Source: PFL35 sp041550515 (GTDB lineage: Archaea > Thermoplasmatota > E2 > DHVEG-1). Taken from it: a stretch of DNA of 41,364 nucleotides. A program made the translations under genes and the position numbers. Where the stretch lies: positions 1 to 41,364 of the forward strand of contig JBFEOQ010000008.1 in assembly GCA_041550515.1 (NCBI GenBank). Reading direction: 5' to 3'. Within the stretch, counting starts at the first letter, position 1. Every line of letters begins with the position of its first letter. A model generated the notes under the pieces. The model had not been told where the DNA came from and did no database searches. It saw only the letters and a program-made list of their open reading frames with translations. Of the stretch, positions 15,102-23,489 are shown piece after piece.

Positions 15102-16433
15102 ATGTCAGATAAAAAAAAAGTTCTAATAATGGGTGCAGCAGGACGAGATTTTCATAACTTTAATACATATTTTAGAGACAATCCCAAATATGAAGTTGTG
15201 TGTTTTACAGCAACACAAATCCCTGACATTTACGGTCGTAAGTATCCATCTGAGCTTGCAGGTAAACTTTATCCTAAAGGAATACCAATTTTTGATGAAA
15301 AAAATCTTACAAAACTTATAAAAGAAAACAGTATAGATATTGTAATTTTTGCTTATTCAGATATAACTAATTCTTATGTAATGAATAAATCAGCAGTTGT
15401 TAATGCAGCTGGTGCAGATTTTATGTTAATGGGTACAGATAATACTCAAATAAAATCTAAAAAACCAGTAATTGCAGTATGCGCAGTTAGAACAGGTTGT
15501 GGTAAATCACAAGTTAGTCGTGCTATTTTTGAGATGCTACGAAAAAAAGGTATAAAAGTAGCAAGTATCCGACATCCCATGCCTTATGATCAAGATTTAC
15601 TTATGCAGAAAGTTGAACGTTTTGCATCCTACAAAGATTTAGAAAAATATAAATGTACTATTGAGGAACGTGAAGAATACGAACCCTATATAGATATGGG
15701 TGGCGTAATCTATTCTGGTGTAGATTATGAAAAAATCCTTCAGGAGGCAGAAAAAGAAGCAGATGTAATTATATGGGATGGTGGTAATAACGATTTTAGT
15801 TTCATAAAGCCTGATCTTCTAATTACATTAACAGACCCACATCGGGCAGGTCATGAACTCTCTTATTATCCTGGGGAACTTAACTTCCGTTCCGCTGATG
15901 TAATAATTATAAATAAGGTAAATACGGCAAATAAAGATGACATTGAAATAGTTCGTAAAAACATTGAATTGGTAAATCCAAAAGCAAAACTTATAGAAGG
16001 TATATCAAATGTGTTCGTAGAAGATAAACAAAAAATAAGAGGTAAACATGTTCTAGTAATAGAAGATGGCCCAACGGTTACCCATGGTGGAATGCCTTAT
16101 GGTGCAGGTACTGTAGCAGCTAGAGAAGCAGGTGTAAAAGAAATAATAGATCCTAGACCTTTCGCAGTTGGAAGTATAAAAGATACTTTTGAGAAATATA
16201 CACACTTGAAAAATGTTCTACCTGCAATGGGATATGGTAAAAAACAAACAAAAGAACTAGAACAAACAATCAATAATTGTAATGTAGATATAATTTTAAG
16301 TGGTACACCTATAGATATAACTCGTGTAATTAAACCTAATAAAACAATTATTCGGGTAAGATATGGTGTAGGTAAAGAAACATATGATGAAATTGAAAAA
16401 ATAATTATAAACTTTATTAGGAAATATCTTTAA
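15102..16433 (+). CDS. cpgS: Cyclic 2,3-diphosphoglycerate synthetase-like protein
   Basis: A 443-residue protein of the cDPG-synthetase family, which forms the cyclic phosphoanhydride of 2,3-diphosphoglycerate using ATP in certain archaea. An N-terminal Rossmann-like domain (VLIMGAAGRDFHNF, residues 7-20) is followed by a P-loop GTPase/ATPase-like domain with AVCAVRTGCGKSQVSR near 124-139. VIIWDGGNNDFSF near 225 and GPTVTHGGMPYGAG near 328 are characteristic of the family. The solute is known mainly from thermophilic methanogens, but family members are wider spread, so the product here should not be assumed. GGTGAT precedes the ATG. Confidence 0.85.
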   Translation: MSDKKKVLIMGAAGRDFHNFNTYFRDNPKYEVVCFTATQIPDIYGRKYPSELAGKLYPKGIPIFDEKNLTKLIKENSIDIVIFAYSDITNSYVMNKSAVVNAAGADFMLMGTDNTQIKSKKPVIAVCAVRTGCGKSQVSRAIFEMLRKKGIKVASIRHPMPYDQDLLMQKVERFASYKDLEKYKCTIEEREEYEPYIDMGGVIYSGVDYEKILQEAEKEADVIIWDGGNNDFSFIKPDLLITLTDPHRAGHELSYYPGELNFRSADVIIINKVNTANKDDIEIVRKNIELVNPKAKLIEGISNVFVEDKQKIRGKHVLVIEDGPTVTHGGMPYGAGTVAAREAGVKEIIDPRPFAVGSIKDTFEKYTHLKNVLPAMGYGKKQTKELEQTINNCNVDIILSGTPIDITRVIKPNKTIIRVRYGVGKETYDEIEKIIINFIRKYL

Positions 16434-16442
16434 TTAATATAC

Positions 16443-17423
16443 TTATTTTAATTTTCCGCCTTCCTGGACAAAATATGCTAATAATGTTTCAAGTTGTATA
16501 TGGGCATTACTACCTTGTATAAGTCTAAACTCGGTTTCCCCTGTTTTTTCTATAAGATGAATTTTACTATCATCAGGAATTGTTAAATCAAAAATACTCT
16601 GATGTATTTGTTTTATAATATCTTCTCCAGAAAGACCATGTTTAATTAAAAGATCATATAACTGATTTCTAGCAACCATAAATTTACCACTCAGTGCTGT
16701 ATTAATTAGATTCTTTACATCCTCAGGCTTTGCAGTTGCCGTTGTCTCATAAATAAGATCTGCTGTGATATGATTAGATACAGATGCACCTACCTGTAAT
16801 ACATTTATTGCTTTTCGCATATCTCCCCGACTAATGAAGATAAGTGTATCTAATCCATCCTGAGTGATTTGTAATTTTTCATTTTGTGCAATTTTTCTCA
16901 TATATTTTTTAATATCATCTGGTTTAATTGGACTAAATCGAAAAACTGTACATCGGGATTGAATAGGTTCTATTACCTTTGATGAATAATTAACAGATAG
17001 TATAAAACGACAGATATGGGTAAATTTTTCTATAGTTCTACGAAGAGCAGATTGAGCATCATTTGTAAGAGAATCTGCTTCATCTAAAAATATAATTTTA
17101 AACTGTGCTTTACCTATAGGAGCAGTACGAGCAAAATCTTTGATCTTTCCACGTATAATATTAATTCCTCGTTCATCACTTGCATTTAATTCATTGAAAT
17201 TTTGTTTCCAGTTACTACCATATAACTCTTTTGCAAGTGCTAGGGCACAGGTAGTTTTACCAGTTCCTGCAGGGCCTGCAAACATAAGGTGAGGAACATT
17301 TTTTGTTTTAACATATGCTTCTAATCTTTCAATTATTTCATCCTGACCTACGACTTCATTAATCTTTTTAGGCCGGTATTTTTCTATCCAAAGCTCGTCA
17401 TCTGGACGATATTCTGCAGACAT
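16443..17423 (-). CDS. rfcS: Replication factor C small subunit
   Basis: RfcS is the AAA+ ATPase of the clamp loader that opens PCNA. The Walker A motif is AGPAGTGKTT, Walker B is IIFLDEAD, the arginine-finger SRC motif is in IQSRCTVFRF, and a sensor-2 helix lies in GDMRKAINVLQ. The length of about 326 residues fits an uninterrupted gene without intein. TTG 17435 is in frame, but ATG 17423 gives the usual start (MSAEYRPDDELWIEKYRPK) and lies about 30 bases from a TTTAAAAAG box at 17453-17463, so a leaderless start there is preferred. It converges on the cpgS gene with 9 bases between stops. Confidence 0.97.
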   Translation of the reverse strand: MSAEYRPDDELWIEKYRPKKINEVVGQDEIIERLEAYVKTKNVPHLMFAGPAGTGKTTCALALAKELYGSNWKQNFNELNASDERGINIIRGKIKDFARTAPIGKAQFKIIFLDEADSLTNDAQSALRRTIEKFTHICRFILSVNYSSKVIEPIQSRCTVFRFSPIKPDDIKKYMRKIAQNEKLQITQDGLDTLIFISRGDMRKAINVLQVGASVSNHITADLIYETTATAKPEDVKNLINTALSGKFMVARNQLYDLLIKHGLSGEDIIKQIHQSIFDLTIPDDSKIHLIEKTGETEFRLIQGSNAHIQLETLLAYFVQEGGKLK

Positions 17424-17512
17424 ATTAAATCTCAATTTGGAATATCTACATACTTTTTAAAATCTTGTCCTAATCCATTATATTTTTATTATTTCTAAAC
17501 AAATATTTAAGT

Positions 17513-17542
17513 ATCGCCTTATCGATTTGTTTTTGAGGCGAT
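17513..17542 (+). promoter_or_regulatory. Hairpin just upstream of a small membrane protein gene
   Basis: ATCGCCT (17513-17519) pairs exactly with AGGCGAT (17536-17542), and U-G and A-U pairs extend the stem inward. It ends 10 bases before ATG 17553 and would hold the only GAGG ribosome-site candidate in its 3' arm. AAATATTTAAG at 17501-17511 may be the TATA box, in which case the hairpin would be partly in the initiation region. Confidence 0.4.
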
Positions 17543-17552
17543 GTAAATAGGT

Positions 17553-17939
17553 ATGAATAGGAAATTTATTCTATTTGGTGCATTTTTATCAACATTTATT
17601 CTACTTTTAGTTCCTAATATTGGATGTGTTAATTCAATTGTCCCAAAGGATGAAATCTCTAATTCTAAGAATATCAGAATCTATGATTTAAAAAAAACTG
17701 AAAATATATTGAATTCAGATTGTGGTTGCCAAAAAACAACTAATTATAACAATAATGAATCATGGTCACCATATTTTCTATGTAAAATATTAAATGTAAT
17801 ATTCGATAAAATATTTCTTTTAGCTATTAACGCATCTTATCATAATAAAATAATTACACGAATTCTTGTTATTATTTTGGAGATAATGGTAGGATTAGCA
17901 ATTATATTTAACTGTAATTGGCATCCTAATTTCCCTTAA
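17553..17939 (+). CDS. Small membrane protein of unknown function
   Basis: The 128 residues hold an N-terminal hydrophobic segment (about 5-25, ILFGAFLSTFILLLVPNIGC), an outward polar middle with a CGC pair (DCGCQ near residue 57), a further hydrophobic segment near 75-93, and a final one (ITRILVIILEIMVGLAIIF) followed by NCNWHPNFP. No family is recognised. A signal peptide or two to three membrane spans are both possible. The gene is divergent from rfcS. Confidence 0.6.
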   Translation: MNRKFILFGAFLSTFILLLVPNIGCVNSIVPKDEISNSKNIRIYDLKKTENILNSDCGCQKTTNYNNNESWSPYFLCKILNVIFDKIFLLAINASYHNKIITRILVIILEIMVGLAIIFNCNWHPNFP

Positions 17940-18089
17940 ATTAAATTTTTTAATATGATTGATAGAATATTAATTACATATATTATTTGGTTTAGTATTT
18001 ATTAAAAAAAAGAGGATTTAAAAAGAACTAAATTTCTCTATCCATACATCCTCCATTAGAAACCTCATTTGAGTAATGTAAAGAATTAG

Positions 18090-18662
18090 TTAATCTTTTT
18101 GCTCAATAATTTTCTTTATTATATCTGGTAGTTTATCAAAAGTATTAGTAAATCTATGATCATCATTGAAAAATTTAATTGTAGCCTGTTGAATCTTTGC
18201 AAATTCTATTGCCCAGCTATTTGGAACTAATGTATCTCTTGTTCCTAGTAGTATTGTTATGTAAGCTGTAATTTTTGTATTAAAAAGAGTATCATCCTTT
18301 AAATCTTTTAAAATTGATTGAGGCATATCTGTACTTTTTGTTATATCATAATCTGGTGGTATTATTGCAGGATTCAATAAGATTATTTGTTTTACATTAT
18401 GATTAATTTGTGCAGTTTTTGCTACTAAAAATCCACCTAGTGACGAACCGATTAAAACAATATCATATACATTTTTTAATTCATTCTTAATGTTTTCAAG
18501 ACATTCAGATATTATTAATTCTTCAGGTCTACAGAACCTGTATTTTATGGGTTTTGCGTCTAATTTTTTTTTAAAAAGTATTCCTTTAGCACTTTCGGGA
18601 TTTGACAGATATCCATGAATATAAAATAGATTATCAGTTTTATTTAACTTTGAGCCTATCAT
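18090..18662 (-). CDS. YqiA-like alpha/beta-hydrolase esterase
   Basis: A compact 190-residue alpha/beta hydrolase. FYIHGYLSNPES supplies the HG oxyanion region, VLIGSSLGGFLVAK holds the nucleophile Ser in GSSLGG, LLGTRDTLVP carries the acid Asp, and FNDDHRFTN the His. This small lidless form resembles the UPF0227/YqiA esterases. The natural ester is unknown. It is monocistronic on the minus strand; the ATG at 18662 has no strong ribosome site, so translation may be leaderless. Confidence 0.85.
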   Translation of the reverse strand: MIGSKLNKTDNLFYIHGYLSNPESAKGILFKKKLDAKPIKYRFCRPEELIISECLENIKNELKNVYDIVLIGSSLGGFLVAKTAQINHNVKQIILLNPAIIPPDYDITKSTDMPQSILKDLKDDTLFNTKITAYITILLGTRDTLVPNSWAIEFAKIQQATIKFFNDDHRFTNTFDKLPDIIKKIIEQKD

Positions 18663-18861
18663 ATTTTAATAAAAATAAAGTTTTATTTAAAAAATTTTAG
18701 TTATTATTTTAAATAATGTTATCTTTTTTTCAATTATTTAAAAATTATTTTACTCCGATGCTAAAATGTATTAGTATACTAGTTGAGCAAAAATATGATT
18801 GTAAGATATTTTATGTAATTTAAAATTATATTTTTATTTATTAGGAGATAAAAAAGTATAT

Positions 18862-20190
18862 TCATTCAGGAATAAAGCACAAATACCATAATTCAATCGT
18901 GGTATATCCAATATTACCACTTGTATCTTCGGCAGTTATATTTAATTTATATACACCTATATCTGATCCTATCCATTTTCTCTCAAAAAGATTCTTAGTA
19001 CTATTCCATGTCATTTCTCCCTGTTCATCCTCTTTAACAAACATATAGACATTTAAATATTCAGGTGAATCTATATTATCCTGGACTTGTACTTGAATTG
19101 GTCTTAATCTAAAACCACCAAATCCTATTGTATCTGACATCATTCTTAAAAATGTTGGAAACATTTTAATTCCTGAAAAGTGAAAATAACCTTTTGTTGG
19201 ATTTATTATCTTAATAACAGGTGGAATATTATCTGATACAGGCTCTATTAAAGGATAATTATCTTTACTGCTTCCACCAGGTATATTGTAAGGAGTATCA
19301 CCTATTCCATCGCCATCTTCATCTAGGCCAGTATAATCATCCCAGTAATTACCAATAGTCCCATTATCCCATTTGTTGTTAGCTGCATCATTTGCATTCC
19401 AGTTAATATTATTGATAAAAACATTGCTATATGCTATGTTATTATTAGCACCACAACAAAAATAAATTCCATGAATATTACTTATTATAATATTTTTTAT
19501 TATTTTATTTAATGAGGAACCTTTGATTCTAACTGCATAGTTATTTCCAATGAATTTGTTACTTGAAATCAAATTATCATCAGATGGACCTATTAGAAAA
19601 ATTCCATAATCGGTGTTACTTTTAAAAGTGTTTGAAAAAATTTTATTTGTTTTTGCATAGTATCCATATAGTCCATAACTGTTATTAAAAAATGTATTAA
19701 ATTTTATTGTATTATTTGAGACATCAGGATCTGAATAAAGATATAAACCAAAATAGTTATTTGAGGAAATATTACAATCATAAATATGATTATAATTTGA
19801 TTCAATTTTTAATCCTGCATCAAATTCTTGAGCAAGAGGACCACCATTCATTATAGTAAAACCACTAATCCTAACATAATCTGCTAAAACATTTACAACA
19901 ATACCAGTTCCATTACCATTAATTATAGTTGTGTTTTTATCTTCACCAATTAAAGTAATTGATATATCAATTAAAATATTTTCAAAATATACCCCAGAAT
20001 AAACAAAAACAGTATCTCCAATATTAGCATCATTTATCGCATTTTGTATAGTACTATAATTTCCTGGTTCATCTCCACCCACATAAAGTGTTTTTCCACT
20101 TGCTATCACAGTTTCAACATGAAAAAAAACCATTAAACTTGAAATTATGAATATCCAAGATAAAAGAAAGATTATTATCCTATATTTCAT
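18862..20190 (-). CDS. Secreted right-handed beta-helix (NosD-like) surface protein
   Basis: A signal peptide (residues 1-31, ending near VIASG) leads into KTLYVGGDEPGNYSTIQNAI and GDTVFVYSGVYFENI, the usual cap of NosD/pectate-lyase-like proteins. Repeats of about 22 residues rich in N, I and SNN follow (about 90-260: NNSYGLYGYYAKTNKI and similar). A linker with EDGDGIGDTPYNI and a C-terminal beta-sandwich-like domain (about 330-442) come last. Such proteins bind or process polysaccharide or coat the cell. No catalytic residues can be named. Unlike three other secreted proteins here it ends in LWYLCFIPE without the basic leucine tail. Confidence 0.85.
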   Translation of the reverse strand: MKYRIIIFLLSWIFIISSLMVFFHVETVIASGKTLYVGGDEPGNYSTIQNAINDANIGDTVFVYSGVYFENILIDISITLIGEDKNTTIINGNGTGIVVNVLADYVRISGFTIMNGGPLAQEFDAGLKIESNYNHIYDCNISSNNYFGLYLYSDPDVSNNTIKFNTFFNNSYGLYGYYAKTNKIFSNTFKSNTDYGIFLIGPSDDNLISSNKFIGNNYAVRIKGSSLNKIIKNIIISNIHGIYFCCGANNNIAYSNVFINNINWNANDAANNKWDNGTIGNYWDDYTGLDEDGDGIGDTPYNIPGGSSKDNYPLIEPVSDNIPPVIKIINPTKGYFHFSGIKMFPTFLRMMSDTIGFGGFRLRPIQVQVQDNIDSPEYLNVYMFVKEDEQGEMTWNSTKNLFERKWIGSDIGVYKLNITAEDTSGNIGYTTIELWYLCFIPE

Positions 20191-20395
20191 AATTTATTCA
20201 CCGTAAATATAAAAATAGTATGTAATGATAAAACTTAAATATTTCTAGGAGAAATGTTACATAAAACTTAATTAAAAAAAAAATATTATATTCAAAACAA
20301 TAATTTGTTTGGCCAGTTAGATTTAGGATTATCTAAATTTTAATCATAATATTAGCAAATATTATAAATTAAGAACAATACTCAATATCCTCATT

Positions 20396-20989
20396 ATGAA
20401 AATCAGAAGTATCTCCCTAGATACATCTTTTCTTCTAAAGGATAATTTTCAAATTGATGCTGTAATTAAAAAAATTGCACATGATTACATCCCATGTTTT
20501 ATAACTTCAACTGTAATATCTGAATTAGAGCAGTTGAAAATATGGGGAAGAATTACTGAAAGAGATTATAAAAAGGCAATAAAACGAATAAAATATACTA
20601 AAAGTAAAATAATTGATTTTAGAAACAGATTTCTTTCTGATGCTTTTGGAAAAGTATGCATAGTATCTATGGAAAAACATCATGGAGTAAAACCTAACGA
20701 TATAGTTAACGATTGTAATATTTTAGTTTCATCATTAAAAAATGGTGTTGATGTATTTCTATCAGAGGATTTTCATTTTACATCAAAAATAACAAAAGAT
20801 GTTATAAAAGATGTATCGAATGTAGCTTGTAGCGAATTTCATATGATGTGTGATAATCAATTATATAGTGTTAACGCTGATACTTTTTTAGTCGCTTATA
20901 ATGATCGTGATTTTAATCTCGATATTGTAAAATCTAGACAAAAAAACATACGCAAAGATAGTAAACTATATAGGTTTGATAATAGATAA
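20396..20989 (+). CDS. PIN-domain ribonuclease-like protein
   Basis: The 197-residue protein begins with SLDTSFLL (Asp9, first PIN acid), has ISELEQLK near 41-48 (second acid) and KPNDIVNDCNIL near 100 with FLSEDFHF near 125 (third and fourth acids). The full acidic set suggests a metal-dependent RNase. The C-terminal 60 residues are an added extension not found in short VapC toxins, and no antitoxin gene sits next to it, so a processing role is more likely than a toxin. It is divergent from the beta-helix gene. Confidence 0.8.
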   Translation: MKIRSISLDTSFLLKDNFQIDAVIKKIAHDYIPCFITSTVISELEQLKIWGRITERDYKKAIKRIKYTKSKIIDFRNRFLSDAFGKVCIVSMEKHHGVKPNDIVNDCNILVSSLKNGVDVFLSEDFHFTSKITKDVIKDVSNVACSEFHMMCDNQLYSVNADTFLVAYNDRDFNLDIVKSRQKNIRKDSKLYRFDNR

Positions 20990-21037
20990 AAAAAAAAAAG
21001 CTTTTATAATCATAAAAAATTTTAAAACATTTTTAAG

Positions 21038-21433
21038 TTATTTTGAAAAACAATCTATAATTACTTTTCTATTTCTAGGTCCATCTCCTTCATAAAAAAA
21101 TATATGCTGCCAGGTTCCTAACAAAATTCTATTATTATATATCATTACTAATACTGAAGAACCCAAAATACTAGCTTTAATATGTGCATCACTATTCCCT
21201 TCAATATGATGATAGTCATCATTTTTAGGAATTATTTTTTCTAAAGTATGAAGTATATCTTCTTGTACACTTGGATCTGCTCCTTCATTAATAGTTATAC
21301 CAGCAGTTGTATGCGGTACATATATAATTGCAAAACCATTCTTTATTTTTTCATCTTCTATTATATCCTGAACATTACTAGTTATATCTATCATCTGATT
21401 TCTTCTCTTTGATATTATCTTTATTTCTTGCAT
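21038..21433 (-). CDS. YjbQ/UPF0047 family protein
   Basis: A 131-residue YjbQ-type protein. VPHTTAGITINEGADPSVQEDI and YHHIEGNSDAHIKASILGSS carry the conserved His and Glu cluster, and GTWQHIFFYEGDGPRNRKV is the C-terminal signature. Members have weak thiamine-phosphate-synthase activity and are widespread, with the physiological role unsettled. It is divergent from the HAD phosphatase with 60 bases between the starts. Confidence 0.93.
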   Translation of the reverse strand: MQEIKIISKRRNQMIDITSNVQDIIEDEKIKNGFAIIYVPHTTAGITINEGADPSVQEDILHTLEKIIPKNDDYHHIEGNSDAHIKASILGSSVLVMIYNNRILLGTWQHIFFYEGDGPRNRKVIIDCFSK

Positions 21434-21460
21434 AACAAATTATTGTTATTGACAAAGTAT

Positions 21461-21469
21461 TATAAAATA
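21461..21469 (+). promoter_or_regulatory. TATA box of the HAD phosphatase gene
   Basis: TATAAAATA is centred about 29 bases ahead of ATG 21494. This placement supports a leaderless transcript and decides against the upstream TTG 21428 and ATG 21473 as starts. Confidence 0.5.
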
Positions 21470-21493
21470 AATATGGTTGCTGGATTTCTAATT

Positions 21494-22087
21494 ATGAAAC
21501 TAAATCCAAAAGCAATCCTTTTTGATATGGATGGAGTGATAGTTGATTCATTAGAATCATGGTGGAAAGCTTTAAATCATGCTTTGAAAACATATAATTT
21601 ACCAATAATTTCAAAAAAAGTATTTTATGAAAAATATTGGGGTCATGACCTTAATGATAATTTAAAGAAAAATAATTTACCATTAGAAGTTGGTATGTTT
21701 TGTAACAATATATATAGAGAACATTTAGAAGGAATAAAAATTTATCCAAATACTAAAAAAGTTTTAGAAAAATTAACAAATTATAAAAAATGTATTATTA
21801 CAAATACCCCATATGATTGTACAATACAAATTTTAAAAACATTTAATATAATAAAATATTTTGATTTAATCCTAACAAGTGATGATGTTAAACTGGCAAA
21901 ACCAAATCCCGAAATAGTTCAATTAGCTTGTAAAAAACTTAAAATTACACCCAAAAATGCAGTTTTAATAGGAGATACTGAAAGTGATATTAAAGCAGGA
22001 CATGCTGCAGGTTGTAAAGTTATTGGTATTAATATAAAAGCAGATATAACTGTAGATAACCTAAACCAGATTTTAGATTTTTTATAA
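21494..22087 (+). CDS. HAD-family phosphatase, phosphoglycolate-phosphatase-like
   Basis: The protein is 197 residues from ATG 21494, the start that places the first motif normally. Motif I is LFDMDGVIVDS with nucleophile Asp11 and acid Asp13. Motif II is CIITNTPYD, the Lys of motif III lies in VKLAKPNPEI, and motif IV is GDTESDIKAG. A helical cap sits between motifs I and II, as in phosphoglycolate phosphatase and beta-phosphoglucomutase. The substrate is uncertain. The longer reading from TTG 21428 would overlap the divergent yjbQ-like start and is rejected. Confidence 0.88.
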   Translation: MKLNPKAILFDMDGVIVDSLESWWKALNHALKTYNLPIISKKVFYEKYWGHDLNDNLKKNNLPLEVGMFCNNIYREHLEGIKIYPNTKKVLEKLTNYKKCIITNTPYDCTIQILKTFNIIKYFDLILTSDDVKLAKPNPEIVQLACKKLKITPKNAVLIGDTESDIKAGHAAGCKVIGINIKADITVDNLNQILDFL

Positions 22088-22129
22088 AAAAAGGTTTTAA
22101 GTAAGAAAAAAATATAGGGGAGGAGAAAA

Positions 22130-22897
22130 ATGATTATGGATGATATAGAACTTATAGAATATGAAGAAGTAGACCTTTCAAATTGCCTACTTGTAATAGC
22201 CTTTCCAACTGTCGGTCTTATTAGCAGTATAGCTGGTCATTATATTATTGATTCTTTAAAACTAAAAGAGATAGGATCAATTGTTTCTAAAGATTTTATG
22301 CCAGCAACAATAATTCACAATGGTAAACCTAGTCCCCCAATAAGAATTTATGCAGGTGATAAAAAATGTGGACCCGATGGTAAATGTGAACAAATAGCTG
22401 TAATAATCTCTGAGTTTATGCCACCTTATAACGTAATTAAACCTCTTACAGATATAATACTGGAATGGACAGATAGAAAAGGTTGCCAATTTATAGTGTC
22501 TTTAGAGGGAACTCATGCTATTGGCGATAAAAAAGATTTCAAAGTTTATGGTGTGAGTAGCAATAACAAAATGAAAAAACAAATAAAGAAATATAAAATC
22601 CAAGAAACACTAGAAGGTATGATTACTGGTGTAAATGGTGTAATGCTATATCAAGGAGTATTAAAAAAACGCGATGTAATATGCCTTCTTTCTGAAGCAC
22701 ATGCTTCTTTTCCAGATAGTCGAGCAGCAGGAAATTTACTAGAAAAATTAGATATCATGTTACCTGGTATTAAAATTGATCCGAAGCCTTTGTATAAAGA
22801 AGCAAAAAAAATTGAAAATAAAATTCGACAATTTATGGCACAGAGTAAACCTACAGCACCTCAGATTCCACCCCTTCCAACACATATGTATGGGTAA
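22130..22897 (+). CDS. PAC2-family protein (proteasome assembly chaperone-like)
   Basis: The 255-residue protein has the archaeal PAC2 layout. FPTVGLISSIAGHYIID near 25-41 is the first conserved block, IVSKDFMPATIIHNGKPSPPIRIYAG near 50-75 is the second, and SEAHASFPDSRAAGNLLEKL near 200 is the third. Homologues assist proteasome assembly in eukaryotes; the archaeal role is not settled. GGGGAGGAG (22117-22125) with six bases of spacing from its GGAGG core selects ATG 22130. A GCAxxG-type redox protein follows 5 bases after the stop. Confidence 0.92.
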   Translation: MIMDDIELIEYEEVDLSNCLLVIAFPTVGLISSIAGHYIIDSLKLKEIGSIVSKDFMPATIIHNGKPSPPIRIYAGDKKCGPDGKCEQIAVIISEFMPPYNVIKPLTDIILEWTDRKGCQFIVSLEGTHAIGDKKDFKVYGVSSNNKMKKQIKKYKIQETLEGMITGVNGVMLYQGVLKKRDVICLLSEAHASFPDSRAAGNLLEKLDIMLPGIKIDPKPLYKEAKKIENKIRQFMAQSKPTAPQIPPLPTHMYG

Positions 22898-22902
22898 TAA
22901 TT

Positions 22903-23406
22903 ATGGCTCATAGGGAAGAAATTTTAAAAAAAGTCTACGATTTAGCATTTCAATATGAAGCAGAAAGAGGTAGTTGCCCTCAATGTGTACTTTCAGCTAT
23001 TATGGAAACACTTAATATTGGATGTTCTGACACTATTCAAGCATCTGATGCTCTTGCTGGAGGTTCTGCACTTTCAACTCAAGGTACTTGTGGAGCATTA
23101 GTAGGAGGTCTAATGGCTATAAGTTGCATAGTTGGTCGTACATACAAAGATTTTAGTGCTGGAGAACAAAGACGCAGAGTATTCCAATATTCAAAAAAAC
23201 TTTATGATAAGTTTATCGAAGAATACGATTCTATACTATGCAAAGATGTTCATCAGAAACTTTTCGGACGGACCTTTAAATTATTGGACAAAAATGATTA
23301 TGAAGAGTTTGAAAGGATGGGCGCTCATGATGATAAATGTACTAGTGTATCAGGTAAGGTCGCTCGATGGGCAGCAGAGATTATTCTAGATATTTTGAAA
23401 AAATAA
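22903..23406 (+). CDS. C_GCAxxG_C_C family redox-active protein
   Basis: A 167-residue protein with conserved Cys at SCPQCVLSA, in a TCGALVGGLMAIS segment and near KCTS toward the end, the pattern of the C_GCAxxG_C_C family. Family proteins are thought to be redox-active and often sit beside electron-transfer genes. The usual GCA block is slightly altered here (SCPQC before VLSAIME). It is translationally close to the PAC2 gene, an association without an obvious functional reason. Confidence 0.85.
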   Translation: MAHREEILKKVYDLAFQYEAERGSCPQCVLSAIMETLNIGCSDTIQASDALAGGSALSTQGTCGALVGGLMAISCIVGRTYKDFSAGEQRRRVFQYSKKLYDKFIEEYDSILCKDVHQKLFGRTFKLLDKNDYEEFERMGAHDDKCTSVSGKVARWAAEIILDILKK

Positions 23407-23489
23407 AAATTCTTATTTTATCTTTATTATTTTAACCAAAATTAATATATATAGTTAAATAAATATAATTTTTAAAGAGGAAAAATAAG

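Noticed and set aside
20396..20989. PIN protein as the toxin of a VapBC pair.
   Set aside because: It is longer than usual VapC toxins, and no antitoxin-like ORF adjoins it on the same strand.
21428..21493. Upstream TTG/ATG starts for the HAD phosphatase.
   Set aside because: They overlap the divergent yjbQ-like start or lie at the TATA box; ATG 21494 puts the nucleophile motif at the usual place.
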